Shown: positions 17,699 through 26,527, counted from the first letter of the stretch. The stretch: 64,000 bases of DNA from Sulfuricurvum sp. (GCA_024637295.1 JAGXFL010000012.1:1-64000), one strand, 5' to 3'. Translations and numbers: made by a program. The notes: generated by a model from the letters alone, not told the origin.

Positions 17699-17941
17699 TT
17701 ATTTAACTATCTTATACCCTTTTTTCTCCAAACACTCTTTACATTCAACACTGATGGTTGCTGTTGATGCTTTGTTCGCATCGTTGAGATCATAGTAGCG
17801 GCATGCTGAAAAATCAGTTTTGGCACGAGTTTCATCAATTCCATCAGGGCATATCATCCCATTGATCATTAATTGCTTGTTTGCGCAACCGCTGAGTAGT
17901 ATGATGGTGGTGATAGCCCCTAAAAATAGAGATTTTTTCAT
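17699..17941 (-). CDS. Small cysteine-rich lipoprotein
   Basis: I do not recognise the family. Starting at the Met of MKKSLFLGAITTIILLSGC gives 80 residues; AAGGAA lies upstream, and the 30 extra codons of open frame before it look non-coding. The lipobox LSGC predicts cleavage by LspA and lipidation of Cys19. The mature part has four more cysteines: one in GMICPDG, one in FSACRYY and a CxxC in VECKECLEKKGYK. The cysteines could form disulfides or bind metal in the periplasm. Confidence 0.8.
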   Translation of the reverse strand: MKKSLFLGAITTIILLSGCANKQLMINGMICPDGIDETRAKTDFSACRYYDLNDANKASTATISVECKECLEKKGYKIVK

Positions 17942-18104
17942 AATTAGTGTTCCTTTTTGAGTAAACTTTCGAATAGATAGTGCTAATTGAGATTTGTGAA
18001 TAACCCTGATTCTTATGTGATTTCCAGACAAAAGATTCGGACTTTCTTATCTATTTTGCTATATTATAACACTATATAAGGATTAGAAGCTTAACGGAGG
18101 GTAG

Positions 18105-18155
18105 TTGATAACAAAAGCTAAACAACGCCAATTAAATATGGAGATTAAAATTTGA
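18105..18155 (+). CDS. Possible 16-residue leader peptide before the HEPN-like gene
   Basis: A TTG-started frame encodes MITKAKQRQLNMEIKI. A GGAGG ribosome site lies at 18096-18100, four bases before the TTG, and the TGA stop overlaps the TTG start of the next gene. This arrangement suggests translational coupling. It could also be chance or the remains of an N-terminal part of the next gene. Confidence 0.3.
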   Translation: MITKAKQRQLNMEIKI

Positions 18156-18622
18156 GAATGCATTTATGTTCGCGAGGGTTGGATATTTATCAAATAGATG
18201 ATTGCTATCAAATAGTTGATCAAATAGGGAATAAAGTAGTGCTAGATTCAATTAATGAAGGAATATTGCTCGAACAATTTAATCTTAGATTGATTGAGGA
18301 TAAAATCTTCAATGCACTTATCAAACTTAGAAATGACCTTGTCCATAATACTGGTATACTCGAATTTGAACGAAATTGCTATATTGGATTCGCAACGCCA
18401 TGTGTAAATGAAAATAAATTAGCCTATTTTTATATCCCATTTAGAGATATTGATGATAGAGGAGAAGCAATAAAACTGCATGGACGAAGATTTTTCAATT
18501 CGCAAGAAAATGATATAGATGTATTTTTAAGTGATGTTATAAAGACTATGAAGCTCTTTGTCGGTGATTTCCAAAGTTATGTATTGAGCGAACTCAATAC
18601 AAAATGTTTATTGGCTGATTAA
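18152..18622 (+). CDS. Unknown small protein with a HEPN-type RNDLVH motif
   Basis: The 156-residue protein starts at TTG 18152, with GGAG 8 bases upstream (ATG 18158 is the alternative). A helical stretch ends in LIKLRNDLVHNTG, where Arg60, Asn61 and His65 match the Rx4-6H motif of HEPN ribonucleases, with the usual polar residue after Arg. A second helical block with VFLSDVIKTMKLFVGDF follows, as in a four-helix HEPN fold. There is no MNT nucleotidyltransferase or other antitoxin nearby. Codons are visibly AT-rich compared with neighbours, suggesting acquired DNA. The gene overlaps the 3' end of thyX by 15 bases. Confidence 0.6.
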   Translation: MRMHLCSRGLDIYQIDDCYQIVDQIGNKVVLDSINEGILLEQFNLRLIEDKIFNALIKLRNDLVHNTGILEFERNCYIGFATPCVNENKLAYFYIPFRDIDDRGEAIKLHGRRFFNSQENDIDVFLSDVIKTMKLFVGDFQSYVLSELNTKCLLAD

Positions 18623-19450
18623 ATCCCTCATAGCTTCAGCAGTTTTTCTGATTTCCCATTGAGCGTGTTCATCTAATCGAAGCTTGAAGTAATTAGCAAG
18701 CTGCGTAGGCATGAATCCTCCCCATATTTGAGTATAGGCAGCCTGAGGTATGATTCTACGCGCTTCTTGAGGTTTAACACCGCTCTCAATGGCATTCATA
18801 TAATGTTCAACGCATAAGTCGATAATTTTTTGGGTATCGAAGTTGTTAGTAGTGATCGGAACCATTTTTTCACTAATGTAAAAATCAAATGGAACCCGTT
18901 TTCCTGAGACGTATCTTCGTGAAAGTTCTTGCCAATTGACTCGATGACGAACCATTTGTGAACGTGTTGGTAAGTCAACTTTGTATAAAAATACATGAAA
19001 GTGCTTTCGGATGATTTCCGCTTCTTCAAGGGTATTGTAAATTTGTCTGATATCAAAGCTATATCCATCTTTTTCGTTTTCAAAATCATAAACGATTGCT
19101 CGATAGTTTGTTAGTAAGTAGTTTCCATCTTCAACGACTTCTCCAAATTTTTTGACATTACTGTATTCTTTTTGAAGAAGTTCTTTGTGTTTAGGATCAT
19201 GGTAGTCAAGCAATACAGGGACAAATTCAAAGGAGCTGGAAGGAAGCCCCATGGATTCCGCCATGAGACGATTATAGAGGGCTTCACTACCTAATGCTTT
19301 TGGAGACTGATAACAGATCGAAGCAACTTGAGTGATAGCTAATATACGGTTTTCTTCAGAAGTGTTAGCTAGAGAGAAATCCCATTTTTCTACAAAAGCG
19401 ATATTATCTCCAAAGACATTCTCTTGAGTACCTATTTTTGTAATTGACAT
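18608..19450 (-). CDS. thyX: Flavin-dependent thymidylate synthase
   Basis: ThyX makes dTMP from dUMP using FAD and methylenetetrahydrofolate. The 280-residue protein shows FEFVPVLLDYH, a NYRAIVYDFENEKDG segment, and the signature region QMVRHRVNWQELSRRYVSG. The usual signature is RHR followed by seven residues and Ser; here only six residues separate RHR and Ser (RHRVNWQELS). The end (IPQAAYTQIWGGFMPTQLANYFKLR) matches the typical LP-x-x-x-x-T-x-x-x-x-x-x-N-x-R-x-L region in outline. Thymidylate synthesis is the most likely role despite the variant motif. Confidence 0.85.
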   Translation of the reverse strand: MSITKIGTQENVFGDNIAFVEKWDFSLANTSEENRILAITQVASICYQSPKALGSEALYNRLMAESMGLPSSSFEFVPVLLDYHDPKHKELLQKEYSNVKKFGEVVEDGNYLLTNYRAIVYDFENEKDGYSFDIRQIYNTLEEAEIIRKHFHVFLYKVDLPTRSQMVRHRVNWQELSRRYVSGKRVPFDFYISEKMVPITTNNFDTQKIIDLCVEHYMNAIESGVKPQEARRIIPQAAYTQIWGGFMPTQLANYFKLRLDEHAQWEIRKTAEAMRDLISQ

Positions 19451-19513
19451 GGGCGCTTCCTACTGAAGATTTGTTAAAAAGTATAGCGAAGATGGGATTA
19501 AAAAAGAATGGGT

Positions 19514-19540
19514 GTAAAAGACGCTTTTAGCGTCTTTTAC
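19514..19540 (-). terminator. Strong terminator of rnj
   Basis: GTAAAAGACGC and GCGTCTTTTAC form a perfect 11-bp stem around loop TTTTA. On the minus strand the left arm includes the RNase J stop codon, so the terminator is fused to the coding end. Confidence 0.8.
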
Positions 19541-21693
19541 ATAACGAAAACGTGAGGAACGATAAGTGGGTATTTCTTCATTTTTCGGTAAATATGTTTT
19601 CGAACCACTTGGCGTAGATCATTTTCTAGTGCTTTTGGATTTTCAATCAGGCCCGGCTTGAGGTTGATAAGGAAATGTTCAAGAACATCTTCCATCTCAG
19701 CAGCAAACGCTTTATCGTTACGATCAGCCACAAGTCCGAAGCTGGTTACAAGAGGTTTTGAGAGTAAACGAGAATCAGCAGTGCTGACTTGTGCTACTAG
19801 GACAACCATCCCCTCGCTCGCCATTTTTTGACGGTCGATGACGATGTCATCTTCGATCTGGTGATTGTTTTGGTTGTCAATATAAGTCTTACCGGTTTTA
19901 ACGGTTTTCGATTTACGCATCATTTTACTGCTGACTTCGATACAGTCACCATCACTCATTAGTAGAATATTGCGTTCTGGAACGCCACAGCTGATTGCCG
20001 TATCGCGATGTTTCATGATGTGGTTGTATTCACCATGAACCGGCAAGAAGAATTTTGGATTTGTGAGACGTAACATGAGCTTTTGCTCTTCCATGCTTGC
20101 GTGCCCTGATACGTGAATATCACGATCATTAGCAACTTTTGCACCAGCACGTTGTAGATAGTTCAGCATCCCTGAAATGGATCCTTCATTACCCGGAATT
20201 GCACGAGCGGAGAGAACGATCAAATCGGTTGGTTTGATCTTGATATGGCGATGTTCGCCGATAGCCATACGGAAGAGGGCTGAACTTGGTTCTCCCTGGC
20301 TCCCTGTTGTGACGATCAAAACATCTTTGTCGTTCATGCGGTTTGCTTCTTCGGCATCTACAAAAATGTTCTTTGGAAGCTTGATGTATTCATACTGCAT
20401 TGCGATTTCAAGGTTACGTTCCATAGATCGTCCGATAACACAGATCTTACGGTTACATTTTATGCCGTATTGTATCGCTTGGTAAACACGGTGTATATTT
20501 GAACTGAAGGTAGACATAATGATACGTCCCTCAGCCTTGGAGAAAATACGGTCAAATCCAGGAGCAACTGCAAGCTCACTTGGAGTCCACTCTTTGTTAT
20601 AGGAGTTGGTAGAATCACTTAAGAGACATAATACCCCTTTTTCACCGTAGTGTGCAAGACGGTGAATATCTGCTGTATAACCATCAACAGGGGTGAAATC
20701 AATTTTAAAGTCACCGGTATGGATTACCGTTCCCGCTTTGGTTGTGATTGCCAATGAAGATGAATCAATGATTGAGTGAGTCATGTGCATCCACTCGATA
20801 TCAAAATCGTTACCGATTCGGTATACTTGACGCTTTACGATTGGATTGAAATAACGACGGAAATCACGCATGTGGTGTTCGTCGAATTTGTTTCCGATCA
20901 TAGCAAGTGGAAGTGGTGTTCCGTAGATTGGGAACTGCATCTCTTTGAAGAAATACGGTACGGCACCAATGTGGTCTTCATGTGCGTGAGTGATGATGAT
21001 CGCCACAATTTTCTTACGGATTTCACGCAAGTAGGTGAAGTCAGGGACCAAGATATCAACACCGTGCATCTCTTCGTTAGGGAAACTCATTCCAATATCA
21101 ATAATAATCGCTTCATTTTCGGTTTCAATAACCGTAATGTTTCCACCGATTTCACCTAATCCACCAAGTGGGGTGATCTTGATTTTTTCATTGTTATCTA
21201 AATTGAGTTTAAGATGCGGATTAAGACGATTTTTGTGCACTTCTTGATTTTTTAATACAAAGTCACGCAAGTTTGTGTCGATTGGGCTACTTCCTGAGCC
21301 ACGACGACCGCCACGACCACCACCACTACGTTGTGGACGTGCATTGTTTTCGCTTTCAGTTGATAGATCGGTCGCGCTATCGCTAGGAGCTGGATTGCGT
21401 ATCAAATGATTGGTGCGAGGTGGCTGGTTATCGTTGCGTCCATTACGGTTGTCTTGACGCGGAGGACGGTTATCCTGTCTTGGAGGGCGATTGTCTTGAC
21501 GCGGAGGACGGTTATCCTGTCTTGGAGGACGATTGTCTTGCCCTTCTCTTGGGGCACCTTCTTCAGTACTTCCCTCAGGACGGTTGGCGTTTCTTGGTCT
21601 AAATGGTCTTCGATTGTCGTTACGTGGAGGGCGGTTTTCGCCTTGTGGACGGGTGTCAGCTGGTGCTTGAGATTCTGTGTGTTCGTCTGCCAT
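19537..21693 (-). CDS. rnj: Ribonuclease J with a long repeat-rich N-terminal extension
   Basis: RNase J is the main 5'-3' exo- and endoribonuclease in many bacteria lacking RNase E, and in Helicobacter it works with a DEAD-box helicase. The 718-residue protein has a metallo-beta-lactamase core with the zinc motif THAHEDHIGAV, GTPLPLAMI, IHTGDFKIDF and the beta-CASP part (MSTFSSNIHRVYQ, TTGSQGEP, SGHASMEEQKLML, PVHGEYNHIMKH). The first 170 or so residues are an unstructured Arg, Asn, Gln and Pro-rich extension containing four DNRPPRQ repeats and an RGG-like stretch. Such a basic tail probably binds RNA or partners. Confidence 0.95.
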   Translation of the reverse strand: MADEHTESQAPADTRPQGENRPPRNDNRRPFRPRNANRPEGSTEEGAPREGQDNRPPRQDNRPPRQDNRPPRQDNRPPRQDNRNGRNDNQPPRTNHLIRNPAPSDSATDLSTESENNARPQRSGGGRGGRRGSGSSPIDTNLRDFVLKNQEVHKNRLNPHLKLNLDNNEKIKITPLGGLGEIGGNITVIETENEAIIIDIGMSFPNEEMHGVDILVPDFTYLREIRKKIVAIIITHAHEDHIGAVPYFFKEMQFPIYGTPLPLAMIGNKFDEHHMRDFRRYFNPIVKRQVYRIGNDFDIEWMHMTHSIIDSSSLAITTKAGTVIHTGDFKIDFTPVDGYTADIHRLAHYGEKGVLCLLSDSTNSYNKEWTPSELAVAPGFDRIFSKAEGRIIMSTFSSNIHRVYQAIQYGIKCNRKICVIGRSMERNLEIAMQYEYIKLPKNIFVDAEEANRMNDKDVLIVTTGSQGEPSSALFRMAIGEHRHIKIKPTDLIVLSARAIPGNEGSISGMLNYLQRAGAKVANDRDIHVSGHASMEEQKLMLRLTNPKFFLPVHGEYNHIMKHRDTAISCGVPERNILLMSDGDCIEVSSKMMRKSKTVKTGKTYIDNQNNHQIEDDIVIDRQKMASEGMVVLVAQVSTADSRLLSKPLVTSFGLVADRNDKAFAAEMEDVLEHFLINLKPGLIENPKALENDLRQVVRKHIYRKMKKYPLIVPHVFVM
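21446..21540 (-). repeat. Tandem 42-bp repeat inside rnj
   Basis: Two 21-base variants, one containing GTCTTGACGCGGAGGA and one containing ATCCTGTCTTGGAGG, alternate to make a 42-base higher-order unit present slightly more than twice. Each 21-base half encodes DNRPPRQ. The near-identity at DNA level indicates recent duplication and likely copy-number variation between strains. Confidence 0.85.
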
Positions 21694-21768
21694 GATAATC
21701 CTTTAATGATCTGTTAATTATTGAATGTTGTATTTATGTATAAATTTTACGATCGATACTAGCCGTTT

Positions 21769-21789
21769 ATAAGTCAAAAAATGACTTAT
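21769..21789 (-). terminator. Terminator overlapping the ksgA stop
   Basis: ATAAGTCA pairs with TGACTTAT around an A5 loop. The right arm contains the ksgA stop codon, and on the minus strand the hairpin is followed by an AT-rich stretch before the rnj start. Confidence 0.6.
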
Positions 21790-22580
21790 GTTAATAGGGC
21801 ATAGAGTCGGTGAAAGTCAGAGGTGCTAAGCTGATGAGGTCGGATGGATCGTTCAAGTTCTAACGTAGAAAACGCTTGAATTATGACACTTCCATCATAG
21901 CGTGCAGTGAGATTTTTGTGAAGTGTTTTACGAGGCTGTGTAAATGCTATACGCAGCATCTCCTCGAATCCTTCATCATGTCGATTTGCCGTTTTTCGAA
22001 TGAGCAGTACGGCAGAATCGACTTTTGGAGCAGGTTCAAACGCGGTAGGCGGAACATGGATGACGATTTCAACGTCTGCCACGCTCTGTGCTATTACGCT
22101 AAGAGCCCCAAAAGCTCTCTCATTGGGTGCAGCGGAGAATTTTTCCGCTACTTCACGCTGAATCATGACAAGCATATTTTTACACGCCGGATCAGCGAGG
22201 GCTTTTAGTATGATGTTGGTTGCGATGTAGTAAGGCAAGTTCGCCACTAGATCGTACGGTTCATCCAAAAGCTCACTCTTCCAAGTTTCCAGCACATCTC
22301 CGCATCGGAGTGTGAGTTTACTGGTAGCGATGGCATCGGCAAAATGGTGCTGTAAATGCTTGCACAAGTCGGTATCGACCTCAAAAGCGGTGACACTTTT
22401 GACATCAACTAAATATTTAGTTAAATCACCTAATCCAGGCCCGATCTCAGCTATGCGGTGAGGAGTAAGGGGCATCGATTGGATGATTTGGGCTACAACG
22501 CTCTCGTCACGTAAAAAATTTTGACCAAATTTCTTCTTGGCTATCGCGGCACGGTTCTGCATTCTTTGGAGTATATCCAA
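21786..22580 (-). CDS. rsmA: 16S rRNA dimethyladenosine transferase
   Basis: RsmA (KsgA) dimethylates two adjacent adenosines near the 3' end of 16S rRNA. The 264-residue protein has the SAM-binding motif IAEIGPGLGDLTKYL, preceded by AKKKFGQNFLRDESVV, an acidic strand (TAFEVDTDLCKHL) and the catalytic NLPYYIATNIIL. The C-terminal helices carry VDSAVLLI and AFTQPRKTLHKNL. It lies upstream of rnj on the same strand, matching the Helicobacter order. Confidence 0.96.
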   Translation of the reverse strand: MDILQRMQNRAAIAKKKFGQNFLRDESVVAQIIQSMPLTPHRIAEIGPGLGDLTKYLVDVKSVTAFEVDTDLCKHLQHHFADAIATSKLTLRCGDVLETWKSELLDEPYDLVANLPYYIATNIILKALADPACKNMLVMIQREVAEKFSAAPNERAFGALSVIAQSVADVEIVIHVPPTAFEPAPKVDSAVLLIRKTANRHDEGFEEMLRIAFTQPRKTLHKNLTARYDGSVIIQAFSTLELERSIRPHQLSTSDFHRLYALLT

Positions 22581-22662
22581 TAAAGTCTAAATATAAAAGT
22601 AAATAAATAAATTAGTGAAGAGGCGATATACTATTAGGATTACAGTAGAAGATAGGAAGAGT

Positions 22663-23421
22663 ATGGAATATTTCGCTAAACGGATTATCCCCTGCCTAGA
22701 CGTCAAAGACGGCCGTGTGGTAAAGGGTGTTAATTTTGTCGGGCTCAAAGACGCAGGGGATCCTGTTGAAGTCGCTAAACGCTATAACGATGAGGGTGCG
22801 GATGAGTTAACCTTCTTGGATATCACGGCTTCACACGAAGAACGTGACACTATCGTGCATATAGTGGAACAAGTTGCGCGCGAGGTTTTTATCCCTCTTA
22901 CAGTCGGTGGCGGTATTCGTGAACTGAATGATATTTATCGCCTTTTAAATGTTGGATGTGACAAAGTGAGTATTAATTCTGCGGCGATTAAACGTCCCAA
23001 GTTTATTGATGAGGGTGCGAAACGATTTGGAGCACAGTGCATTGTGGTTGCGATTGACGTCAAACGCACAGGTGATCAATGGAATGTTTATCTCAACGGT
23101 GGTCGTGTCGATACGGGAATAAACGCACTGGAATGGGCAAAAGAGGTGGTTGACAGGGGCGCGGGCGAGATATTGCTTACGTCAATGGATGCGGACGGTA
23201 CAAAAGCCGGTTTTGATCTCTCTATCACGCAGCAAATCAGCCAAGCCGTGAATGTTCCCGTAATCGCCAGCGGCGGTGCAGGAACGATGGAACATATCAA
23301 AGAAGCGTTCGAACATGGCGCTGATGCAGCGTTGGCTGCAAGTATTTTTCATTACAAAGAAATTGATATTATGGATCTCAAACGCTATTTACGCGAAAAT
23401 GGTATTGCGGTACGTTTATGA
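22663..23421 (+). CDS. hisF: Imidazole glycerol phosphate synthase cyclase subunit
   Basis: HisF works with HisH to make imidazole glycerol phosphate and AICAR in histidine synthesis. The TIM-barrel protein has 252 residues when started at the Met of [22 protein letters not shown], which has an AGGAAG site just upstream. The catalytic Asp residues are in CLDVKDG and [15 protein letters not shown]; phosphate-binding loops are LTVGGGI and [11 protein letters not shown]. No hisH is nearby. It is coupled by ATGA to the next gene. Confidence 0.96.
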   Translation: MEYFAKRIIPCLDVKDGRVVKGVNFVGLKDAGDPVEVAKRYNDEGADELTFLDITASHEERDTIVHIVEQVAREVFIPLTVGGGIRELNDIYRLLNVGCDKVSINSAAIKRPKFIDEGAKRFGAQCIVVAIDVKRTGDQWNVYLNGGRVDTGINALEWAKEVVDRGAGEILLTSMDADGTKAGFDLSITQQISQAVNVPVIASGGAGTMEHIKEAFEHGADAALAASIFHYKEIDIMDLKRYLRENGIAVRL

Positions 23422-23954
23422 TTCTTTGTGCAGGAAATAACGAGACGTTTGATTTTGCAACACCCATTGGGGTTGGTTTGGTGGACAGTGCGATGAGTTT
23501 AACACGCATTTGTTTGAGCCAAAAGCCTGAATTTTTGCTGTTTGTCGGCAGTGCCGGAAGTTATGGCGGGCATAACATACATGATATCATTGAGTCTAAA
23601 ACAGCGGCTAACATCGAGTTGGGATTTTTGGATAAAAGTGCCTATACGCCGATAGATAATGTGATTTCGGCACAAACAGAGAATATCCAAGATGTTATTG
23701 TAAATTCGTCAAATTATATAACAACGAGCCAGCGTGCGATGGAACAAATGAGAACACTTGGAATGGGTATTGAAAACATGGAGTTTTTTACTGTTATGCG
23801 TGTGGCACAAGTATTTGGGATTCCAGCTGGGGGTGTTTTTTGCATCACCAACTATTGTGATGCCCATGCGCATCGGGATTTTATTGCCAATCATGGATTT
23901 GCGAAAGTACTGCTCAAAGCGTATTTGGAAGAAAAAGGGGTTCTTCGTGGGTAA
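23418..23954 (+). CDS. Phosphorylase-superfamily nucleosidase-like protein
   Basis: The 178-residue protein looks like a short member of the PNP/UDP phosphorylase superfamily, which includes MTA/SAH nucleosidases. Seen are the opening [13 protein letters not shown], a [12 protein letters not shown] strand-loop, the [14 protein letters not shown] segment with the Glu pair that in this family binds ribose, and [15 protein letters not shown]. It is about 50 residues shorter than typical MTA/SAH nucleosidases. Coupled between hisF and rlmN by overlaps of 4 and 8 bases. Substrate cannot be decided from sequence. Confidence 0.75.
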   Translation: MILCAGNNETFDFATPIGVGLVDSAMSLTRICLSQKPEFLLFVGSAGSYGGHNIHDIIESKTAANIELGFLDKSAYTPIDNVISAQTENIQDVIVNSSNYITTSQRAMEQMRTLGMGIENMEFFTVMRVAQVFGIPAGGVFCITNYCDAHAHRDFIANHGFAKVLLKAYLEEKGVLRG

Positions 23955-25023
23955 GTTGTGCTTATTGGACTATACCAAAGCAGAACTGGCCCAAATGGTG
24001 AAACCATCGTTTCGTGCAAAGCAGATTTGGAATTGGATTTATCATCAGTATGCAACCTCGTTTGATACGATGCAAAATCTTCCCAAAGCAATGCGCGAAG
24101 AGCTCGCGAATACGTACAATATCATGCCGCTTAAGATTGCGCGCAAAGAGTGCTCGAGTGATGGGACTATCAAGTACCTGTTTGAATTGCAAGATGGAAA
24201 AACCATTGAGACGGTATGGCTCAAGATGAAAGATGAGTCCATAGACGATGAGGGAAATATTGAGCATGAGGCCCGTTATACGGTGTGTGTTTCCACGCAG
24301 GTCGGATGTAAAGTAGGATGTTCGTTTTGTCTGACAGCCAAGGGTGGATTTACCCGTGATCTCAGCGCCGGTGAGATCGTGGCGCAAGTTTTGGCGGTAA
24401 AAATAGACAATAACCTTGCGGCGCATCGAAGGCTGAATATTGTCTACATGGGGATGGGTGAGCCTCTGGACAATCTAGATAATTTGGCCAAAGCGATCAC
24501 CATCTTCAAAGACGAGGATGGTTTGAGCATCTCGGGCAAACGTCAAACGGTATCCACCAGTGGATTGAGTACAAAAATCGATAAATTAGGTGAAATGGAT
24601 TTGGGCGTTCACATCGCGATCAGTCTTCATGCGGTGGACGATGAACTGCGCAGTGAACTCATCCCGATGAACAAGGCGTATAACATCGCGTCGATTATCG
24701 ATGCAGTGAAACGGTTTCCGATCGATACGCGAAAACGGGTGATGTTTGAATATTTGGTGATCAAAAACAAAAATGATGATTTGGTTTCAGCCAAAAAGCT
24801 CGTTAAACTGCTGCATGGGATAAAAGCGAAAGTGAATCTCATCTTTTTTAACCCGTATGAGGGGAGCCATTATGATCGTCCCAGCAGAGCCGATATGATC
24901 AAGTTTAAAGAGTATTTGGAAACGCATGGAGTGCTTTGCACGATTCGTGATTCCAAAGGGTTAGACATCAGTGCCGCATGCGGCCAGCTCAAAGAAAAAG
25001 AACTTAGCGAGGTGGGACAATGA
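23947..25023 (+). CDS. rlmN: Dual-specificity 23S rRNA/tRNA adenine-C2 methyltransferase
   Basis: RlmN is a radical-SAM enzyme methylating A2503 of 23S rRNA and A37 of some tRNAs. The iron-sulfur motif CxxxCxxC is in [17 protein letters not shown] 23947 is preferred as start (358 residues, beginning [17 protein letters not shown]), because the open frame before it has no family resemblance. Other marks are [42 protein letters not shown] and the catalytic-Cys tail [10 protein letters not shown]. It overlaps the previous gene by 8 bases and a 26-codon gene follows by ATGA. Confidence 0.96.
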   Translation: MGKLCLLDYTKAELAQMVKPSFRAKQIWNWIYHQYATSFDTMQNLPKAMREELANTYNIMPLKIARKECSSDGTIKYLFELQDGKTIETVWLKMKDESIDDEGNIEHEARYTVCVSTQVGCKVGCSFCLTAKGGFTRDLSAGEIVAQVLAVKIDNNLAAHRRLNIVYMGMGEPLDNLDNLAKAITIFKDEDGLSISGKRQTVSTSGLSTKIDKLGEMDLGVHIAISLHAVDDELRSELIPMNKAYNIASIIDAVKRFPIDTRKRVMFEYLVIKNKNDDLVSAKKLVKLLHGIKAKVNLIFFNPYEGSHYDRPSRADMIKFKEYLETHGVLCTIRDSKGLDISAACGQLKEKELSEVGQ

Positions 25024-25100
25024 CGTTAGTAGACTGGTTTCAGGTCGGATTTTTAGTGGTTGTTGTCAGTGGCTTTGGTTGGATGGCGCTGAAGAAATAG
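25020..25100 (+). CDS. 26-residue single-helix membrane peptide
   Basis: Starting in the ATGA overlap with the rlmN stop, this frame encodes [20 protein letters not shown] followed by WMALKK. It has an aromatic and acidic N-terminus, one membrane helix and a Lys-Lys cytoplasmic end, the normal design of bacterial small membrane proteins. A GAGGTG ribosome site ends five bases before the ATG. Its last 35 bases are antisense to the 3' end of the M23 peptidase gene. The function is unknown. Confidence 0.6.
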   Translation: MTLVDWFQVGFLVVVVSGFGWMALKK

Positions 25101-25914
25101 CGACATGAAATAGAGATTCAATTTGCGCCATAAATTCGATCGGATCGCTTTGTATGCCCTGTATCATAAAGCCAAAATGTAAATGTGGGCCTGTTATACG
25201 CCCAGTTGCACCGCTGAGGGCGATATTTTGTCCTTGGACAACAGGATCTCCGACTTTAACGTTAAATTCACTAAGGTGAAAATAACAGCTGTAAATCCCT
25301 TCCCCATGATCAATAATAACCGTTCCCCCTGAGTAGTAACGCTCTTTGGCAAGTACTACTACGCCATCATTGCTCGCCAAAATTGGTAGAGGAGTCAGGG
25401 CTCTGAAATCAACACCTCCATGATAACTTTTTAAAACACCGTTATAGGTACGTGCTGACCCGTATTGGCTAGTAGTGATCGAATCAATAGGGCGCATAAA
25501 GGGTTTGTTCCAATAACGTTCAGGGGTGATAGTGTTATAGATATGTTCGGCCTCTGCTTTTTCTGTAGCGATACGCTCTAGTACTTCTTGAGGAGGGCAG
25601 ACTTTAGCACTGTCGACGGTGATCACTTCTGTGGGATAAGCAGCACAGGTAATATTGATGTCAATGTTTTGATGTATCTCTTGCTCATCCCATATAGCAT
25701 TGAGATGATGCGGTTTCTCATAATAGTCGATGGGGATGATGGCAAACCCTTTGTCTGGATAAACTGGGTGAGGTAAGATGGTGATGGTGCGATTGTTTAT
25801 TGTCAAAACTCCATTGGAATTATCAAGGGGGATAATAACACTTTTCCCATTGTCGACTTGAAATGAAAATCCTGAAAAGAGGAATAAATTGAGGAGGATG
25901 AGAAACTTCATCAT
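25066..25914 (-). CDS. M23-family metallopeptidase (peptidoglycan endopeptidase)
   Basis: A 282-residue exported protein with signal peptide MMKFLILLNLFLFSGFSFQ, a beta-rich middle domain with several IDYYEKP-type strands, and a C-terminal LytM/M23 domain. Zinc ligands are seen in SYHGGVDFRA (His and Asp) and GPHLHFGFMI (HxH). M23 enzymes cut peptide cross-links in the cell wall; in Helicobacter related Csd proteins set cell shape. The N-terminal domain resembles the inhibitory or scaffold domain found before M23 domains in this phylum. Its 3' end overlaps the small membrane peptide gene on the other strand. Confidence 0.88.
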   Translation of the reverse strand: MMKFLILLNLFLFSGFSFQVDNGKSVIIPLDNSNGVLTINNRTITILPHPVYPDKGFAIIPIDYYEKPHHLNAIWDEQEIHQNIDINITCAAYPTEVITVDSAKVCPPQEVLERIATEKAEAEHIYNTITPERYWNKPFMRPIDSITTSQYGSARTYNGVLKSYHGGVDFRALTPLPILASNDGVVVLAKERYYSGGTVIIDHGEGIYSCYFHLSEFNVKVGDPVVQGQNIALSGATGRITGPHLHFGFMIQGIQSDPIEFMAQIESLFHVAISSAPSNQSH

Positions 25915-25935
25915 ACGAACTTCTTTTTGCCTTGT

Positions 25936-25941
25936 ATTATA
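25936..25941 (-). promoter_or_regulatory. -10 box for the M23 peptidase gene
   Basis: TATAAT on the minus strand ends 21 bases before the ATG at 25914. Confidence 0.5.
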
Positions 25942-26089
25942 ATATTTTTTGGTTAAAACAATTCCTATACAGAGCAGTTTAATGAGGGATAAAGAGCGTT
26001 CTGTATCATTATTGTAATCTTTTAGTTTTTATTCAGAGATTTACAGCTATGCTATCTCACTATTTAGGTTTTTAGCGAAGGGGTAAATA

Positions 26090-26518
26090 ATGGCAAGAAC
26101 AGATGATGCAGCCAATACGGAAGGGCTTACATTTTTAGATGACGGCGAGGTACTGTATGATGATCTGTATTTGCTGTCGGAGACGGATGAAAAAGGGAAT
26201 GTCACTTACGCGAATGATGCTTTTTTGAAAATTGCAGGATGGAAACGTGAAGAGTTAATAGGTCAACCGCATAATGTAGTTCGTCATCCTGATATGCCTC
26301 GTGCGGCATTCCGATCACTTTGGGACGATGTTCAAGCAAAAGGGTTTTGGACAGGGTACGTTAAAAATGCTCGCAAAGGGGGTGGATATTATTGGGTCTA
26401 TGCCACTGTTTTGCGTTCAACCGATAAAAATGGAAACGTGAAGTACGTATCCATCCGTATCAAACCCTCACGTGAAGATATCAAAAAAGCAGAAGCGCTC
26501 TACGCGACACTGGACTAA
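26090..26518 (+). CDS. Solitary Aer-type PAS sensor protein
   Basis: This 142-residue protein is one PAS domain with short flanks. It has the Aer-like sequence SETDEKGNVTYANDAFLKIA followed by GWKREELIGQPHNVVRHPDM, features of FAD- or redox-sensing PAS domains. No membrane segment or receptor domain is attached. It begins the chemosensory operon and ends 9 bases before the receptor gene, so the two proteins probably act as a split sensor and signalling module. Flavin binding is inference from the Aer-like pattern. An AAGGGG ribosome site precedes the ATG. Confidence 0.9.
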   Translation: MARTDDAANTEGLTFLDDGEVLYDDLYLLSETDEKGNVTYANDAFLKIAGWKREELIGQPHNVVRHPDMPRAAFRSLWDDVQAKGFWTGYVKNARKGGGYYWVYATVLRSTDKNGNVKYVSIRIKPSREDIKKAEALYATLD

Positions 26519-26527
26519 GGAGAAATT

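Noticed and set aside
21446-21540. Regular repeats suggesting a CRISPR array
   Set aside because: The repeats are directly adjacent with no spacers, are in frame inside rnj and encode a DNRPPRQ peptide repeat.
25915-26089. Sigma-54 or sigma-28 promoter for the chemosensory operon
   Set aside because: I looked for GG-N10-GC and for FliA-type boxes in the 175-base gap and saw none convincing, so flagellar-regulon control is not supported.
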